Assembly: GCF_001649575.2 (NCBI RefSeq) | Contig: NC_051441.1 | Location: 17,683,590 to 17,747,589 of the forward strand | From: Kryptolebias marmoratus | Lineage: Eukaryota > Chordata > Actinopteri > Cyprinodontiformes > Rivulidae | Direction of reading: 5' to 3' | Length of the DNA: 64,000 nt | Notes under the pieces: generated by a model | Seen by the model: only the letters and a program-made list of their open reading frames with translations | Told to the model about the DNA's origin: nothing | Databases searched by the model: none | Made by a program: the position numbers and the translations under genes | Shown: positions 60,140 to 64,000 of the stretch, one piece after another | How positions within the stretch are numbered: the stretch's first letter is position 1 | How the letters are laid out: each line of letters opens with the position of its first letter

Positions 60140-63100
60140 ATGTCTCTCGGAAAAGCCGCCCGAAGTTTGATAAACCCGGCCCGCGGGTTCCTGGCGTCCT
60201 CGGACCCGGTTCTGAAACGGAGCTTCGCGGCTGTCGCCGAGGCCAGAGCGCTGCTGGAGCACGAGCTGGACACGATTCGAGCCGCGGGGACGTGGAAAGC
60301 GGAGAGGATCATCACCTCCAGGCAGGGTCCTCAGATCAGCGTGCAGGGCAGCCGAGGCAGTGAGTGGCTGTTAGTTTCAACACGGAGCCGTGTGCTCAGG
60401 GGAGACAGTACAGAGTCTGGATCAGTGCTGGAAATGGCTCCAATAAGTTGGTGCACGGTGTGAAAATTTGTGACTGAAAGTGTCATAGCCGTCAGGAAAA
60501 CACAACAAAATGAACTCCGCGCGTCAACCTGCAGGTAGCATTTAAATACTGCAGTTTGGATTTGGATTTTTTTTATTTTCTTTTTTTAGTAAAGTCGCGT
60601 GGCTTTCTGTATCACAAATAACTGCTTCCAACTTAATTTCTTACATACTTCTTTCACCAAGACAGGTTTTTAAAGTCTTACCTGCTGGATTCTGTTATGT
60701 AAGAAACACAAATATTTTGTTTCCTCTCAATAAATGGGAAGGTAATTATTAGTTTGCTGCAGCAGTAAACTGAATGTAACAGACAAGTTGTGTAAATACA
60801 AATAATTTGGACCTTTTAGATTGTATGCTGTTTGTGGCAATATTGTTGTTAGTGTGTGTTGGTCTGCCTGTTAGCATAATATCTTGTGCACCATTTTACT
60901 GAAACTGTCATTGGACGTCCATCTACAACTCTTTAACTATGGAGTCAGCTTGATTCAAGATGGCCACCACAGCCAACTGACTTTAGGAAATGCAAAAATC
61001 AGCCAGTTTCTGAGATATTGATCTCAAATTAGGTGTGGTAGTTGCTGAGAGTCACTCCCAACAAAAAAAACCTTGAGCTCCACACGTTGTGCCACACACC
61101 TGCTTAAAAGTTTGGCATTAGGTGTTTGAGTCAACACTGTTTGTTTGTTTGTTAGCCAAATATCTCAGGAACAACTGAGAAGATTTAGATGCTTTCAAAC
61201 TTTGATTTACATAGATGACTTGTGGGCATGCTTCTGAAGAAATTGATCATTTTTTGAAGTGGTAATAAATAAAACTTTTTGAATCAGGGATGTCGGAGCA
61301 GGAAACAACTCAAACTTCGAGGACACCGGCCCTTAAAGTCTGGAGTTTGACACTCCTGCTCCAATAACTACTAGGCCTTTTAAATTAAAGTGAATTAATT
61401 TGGTTTAATCAACAACACTGGTCTAGATAGCTTTGCAGAATTAAATACAACATACTCTATTATGTTTTGGATTTGAAAACAGTCTAACGTCGACCTGCAC
61501 AGGGGCAGCAGCTCACCCCTGGCTTTTTGCCTTCCTGTTGACTCTGTGGATTTACGAACGGCTCAGTGCCTCGAGGTCATGACCCGTCATGTGTACAAGT
61601 GACTGTGGAGTTCACGTCCGCTGGTGCGTCAATGAAATATCACATAACCCCCTGGATGGATTTTAACAAAACTCTCCAAGTAATCATGGGCTAGACATCT
61701 ACTACCGATTAGCTTTTGGTGTAGTCAACCCAATTCAAGATGTCTGCCACAACTTATTGACTGTAGCCAATTCAAAAATGGCTCTAACTCTGTAGTTTTA
61801 CAATCGAGCTAAATGTTGGTGGGGTAGTCACTCCCAACACATTCTTTGTGCACTAACACATCTGATAAGGTCTGACAATATCACATGATGGTGCACAAGG
61901 TTTGACCAAAATGACTGTTCTGATCCCGTCCTATTTGTTTTTTTTTTACTTTTTATGGTACCACTGGTTCCATTTCTTGTCATTCTGAATCTACGACACA
62001 AATTGCCCCTTTTTAATTCAAATTCTGTGTCTTTCAGCTACACTGAACTTCTGTGCCAACAACTACCTCGGCCTGTCCAGCCACCCAGAGGTGGTGCAGG
62101 CGGGAGTCGATGCTCTGAAGTCCCACGGTGCTGGACTGAGCTCCGTCAGGTTCATCTGCGGGACGCAGGTGAGACGCTGAAAACCGCGCGGAGACTCCGA
62201 ACCGCCACAGACGACTTTCATGGTTGTTACTCGTTTTTCTTAGGATCTGCACAAACATCTGGAGCAGAAGCTTGCGGAGTTTCACGAGCGAGAGGACTGC
62301 ATCCTCTACGCCAGCTGCTTCGACGCGAACGCCGGGCTGTTTGAGGTACGTTGACTCTCTTCAAAAAAACAAAACAAAAGACTTTTGTAATTATAAGAGA
62401 GGCGTGAAATGACTTTCGCCGCAGGTGCTCTTGGGCCCAGACGATGCGGTTCTGTCCGACGAGCTCAACCACGCCTCCATCATCGACGGCATCCGCCTGT
62501 GTCGAGCCAAGAGGCTGCGCTACAAACACATGGACCTTGGAGATCTGGAGGACAAGCTGCGAGAGGCTCAGGTGTGTGGCTGACCCTAGGATGTACATCT
62601 ACATCTTAGCTGTTCATTTTCTTTAGGATTTAGGTTAATAACTGAGCCAGAGAGCATTTTGTTTCATAAAAATGTGGTTATGGATAGTTTCTTGGTGTGT
62701 TTGTTTTGATGTTCTTGAAGATGCGGATTGTTGACACACCGTTTGCTCCGCCCGGGTCTGTTTTCCTCCGCAGTCGTCGCGCATGCGTCTGGTAGTGACT
62801 GACGGAGTCTTCTCCATGGACGGAGACGTGGCTCCCCTGCCAGGGATCTGTGACCTGGCAGAGCGGTACGGAGCCATGGTGTTCATAGACGAGTGTCACG
62901 CCACTGGATTCCTGGGGCCCCGAGGCAGGTATAACGTCAACATTTAATATATTTAAAATTTTTTGTGGTGTGCGCTCTGCCCCAGCCAGTAAAATTTTCC
63001 TCCTCTCTCTGATATTGTTTTTTCTACTCGCAGCAAGAACCCTGCTGCCTGGAGATGAGTCGGTTATTTTAAGGAGCTCATATTTCTTGTAGTTTTTACA

Positions 63101-63921
63101 TCAGAGCCAGAAAAACACAACATAAGTTTCTTTATATGCTTTTAAAGTTTTCCTTATATGCAGAAAATTAATGATTACATCGACTTTTAAATGATGACCC
63201 CTGTGAACGAGGTCATCGTATTAAAGCTGCGTTTGACAAGAACTGAAGGTTGAATAAAGTCCTTTTTTTCTCTCCCTCTATGCCGTGCAGAGGAACAGAC
63301 GAGCTGCTGGGAGTGACGGACAGAGTTCATATTGTGAACTCCACTCTGGGGAAAGCTCTGGGAGGAGCCGCAGGTACGTGTCTGCAAATCTGCAGCAGTC
63401 CCACGTGTTACTCTGCACCTGACGATTGGCCCTTTTTCCACTCACTCCTGCGCGGTTTGACTTGGTTCTCCATGCTTACAAAGCTTTTTCACGAGCAAGG
63501 ATTCGTGCAACCAGCTCCTTTTTTAAAACAGACTTTGCTGTGGTTCCCAGGGAACCGTTCAAAACGATATAGAAATTTGAAAAAAGTGAAACATTGCCTT
63601 ACTGTGATCATGTGCGATAAACAATCCAACAAATAATAAAAGTAAAAACTGATTTATTTCTTTGTTTTTTTAGGACATGAGATTCGAAGGAATTAGGATT
63701 TGGTTGTTAGATTAAAATCATCTTTCTCTAATTTTATGTTTCCTTGCAGGTGGCTACACGGTCGGTCCCAAGCCTCTCATCGACCTGCTGAGGCAGCGCT
63801 CGCGGCCCTACCTGTTCTCCAACGCCCTCCCCCCCGCCGTGGTGGGCTGCGCCACCCGCGCCGTGGAGCTGCTGCTTGCGTCTAATGAGATCGCGCAGAG
63901 CATGGCGGCCAAAACCATGAG
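60140..63921 (+). CDS. gcat: glycine C-acetyltransferase (2-amino-3-ketobutyrate CoA ligase), 3' end outside window
   Basis: A mitochondrial PLP enzyme that cleaves 2-amino-3-ketobutyrate with CoA to glycine and acetyl-CoA, the second step of threonine breakdown. Exons: 60140-60359, 62038-62168, 62244-62345, 62425-62571, 62774-62928, 63291-63373, 63750-63921. They are phase-compatible, encoding about 336 of roughly 420 residues; the rest lies beyond the window. The N-terminus is a basic, Ser/Ala-rich mitochondrial presequence (about 1-30). Family blocks follow: [90 protein letters not shown] and STLGKALGG with the PLP lysine near residue 273, then [16 protein letters not shown] and QSMAAKT. 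The start is the first ATG with a presequence; a CUG/UUG extension upstream is not convincing. Exon 7 seems to end at a GC donor. Confidence 0.95.
60862..61080. repeat. dispersed repeat family R, copy D
   Basis: In gcat intron 1. Phrases: CTGTTAGCATAATATCTTG, ACTGAAACTGTCATTGGACG, TTCAAGATGGCCACCACAG, AAATGCAAAAATCAGCC, GAGATATTGATCTCAAATTA and AGTTGCTGAGAGTCACTCCC. Confidence 0.7.
61290..61362. mobile_element. half copy of hAT-type MITE
   Basis: GTCGGAGCAGG, ACTTCGAGGACACCGG and GAGTTTGACACTCCTGCT match the right half of the family seen complete at 31518-31729. Confidence 0.55.
61632..61935. repeat. dispersed repeat family R, copy E
   Basis: In gcat intron 1. Phrases: TTTTAACAAAACTCTCCAAG, CAATTCAAGATGTCTGCCAC, CCAATTCAAAAATGGCTC, GTGCACTAACACATCTGATA and TTTGACCAAAATGACTG. 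The tail matches copy B. Confidence 0.7.
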
Positions 63922-63947
63922 GCGAGTTGGACAGAAGAGCGATTAAC

Positions 63948-64000
63948 ATCTTACCTGTTGCAGATGGCTCGTTTGAGTGTCAGAGAATTGGTTTAAACCT
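63948..64000. mobile_element. MITE terminus (M5), runs off the window
   Basis: ATCTTACCTGTTGCAGATGG (63948-63967) with GCTC is a near-perfect match to the left terminus of M1 and M3. It starts only 26 bases after the last gcat exon visible here. Confidence 0.6.

Noticed and set aside
1..64000. CRISPR arrays, bacterial operons, rRNA or functional tRNA genes
   Set aside because: None seen. The tRNA-like stretch at 56862 is a SINE head, and the tRNA-Pro match at 43546 and 49857 is a primer-binding site.

Overview
The window is nuclear DNA of a teleost fish. The evidence is spliced genes with GT/AG introns and vertebrate protein families (netrin, p101, MFSD6L, TOM1, glycine C-acetyltransferase), together with typical fish repeats: Tc1 remnants, hAT-like MITEs, LINE 3' ends and a tRNA-like SINE. 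I cannot name the species. Three N gaps (4204-4393, 23919-24308, 25066-25497) mark unfinished assembly, two of them inside one hAT-like element.

Layout. 1-6655 is intron on the 3' side of the first coding exon of ntn1 (minus strand, 6656-7718); its leader and promoter lie at about 7724-8110. From 8.1 to 13.4 kb is intergenic DNA between divergent ntn1 and pik3r5, with LINE debris and a degenerate minisatellite. 13448-22138 (+) is a complete 17-exon pik3r5. 22.3-26.1 kb holds an orphan exon-like block, a hAT-like element with two gaps and a LINE end. 27262-29025 (+) is single-exon mfsd6l. 32004-41174 (+) is a complete 15-exon tom1. 43300-56166 is a composite Ty3/Gypsy LTR retrotransposon with the order LTR-gag/pol-LTR-gag/pol-LTR, inserted in what looks like a short intron of a small gene I do not recognise. 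56.8-59.5 kb is repeat-rich (SINE, Tc1 relic). 60140 to beyond the window end (+) is gcat, with seven exons present.

How the genes relate. ntn1, pik3r5 and mfsd6l are neighbours in other vertebrates (human 17p13), so that block looks ancestral; tom1 and gcat are chromosome 22 genes in human. The products are otherwise unrelated: an axon-guidance ligand, a PI3K-gamma regulatory subunit, an MFS membrane protein, an endosomal sorting adaptor and a mitochondrial threonine-catabolism enzyme.

Most notable points. (1) The middle LTR of the composite retrotransposon is a chimera: at four diagnostic sites its 5' part matches the right LTR and its 3' part the left LTR, and the whole array has one 4-bp target duplication. 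That is the signature of unequal crossing-over between the two LTRs of one insertion. Both 1879-residue gag-pol frames are open and identical. (2) A MITE-like family at up to five loci has terminal repeats that contain a splice-donor consensus on one strand and an acceptor-like site on the other. (3) An apparently undescribed dispersed repeat family occurs at five loci. (4) A small unrecognised gene surrounds the retrotransposon.
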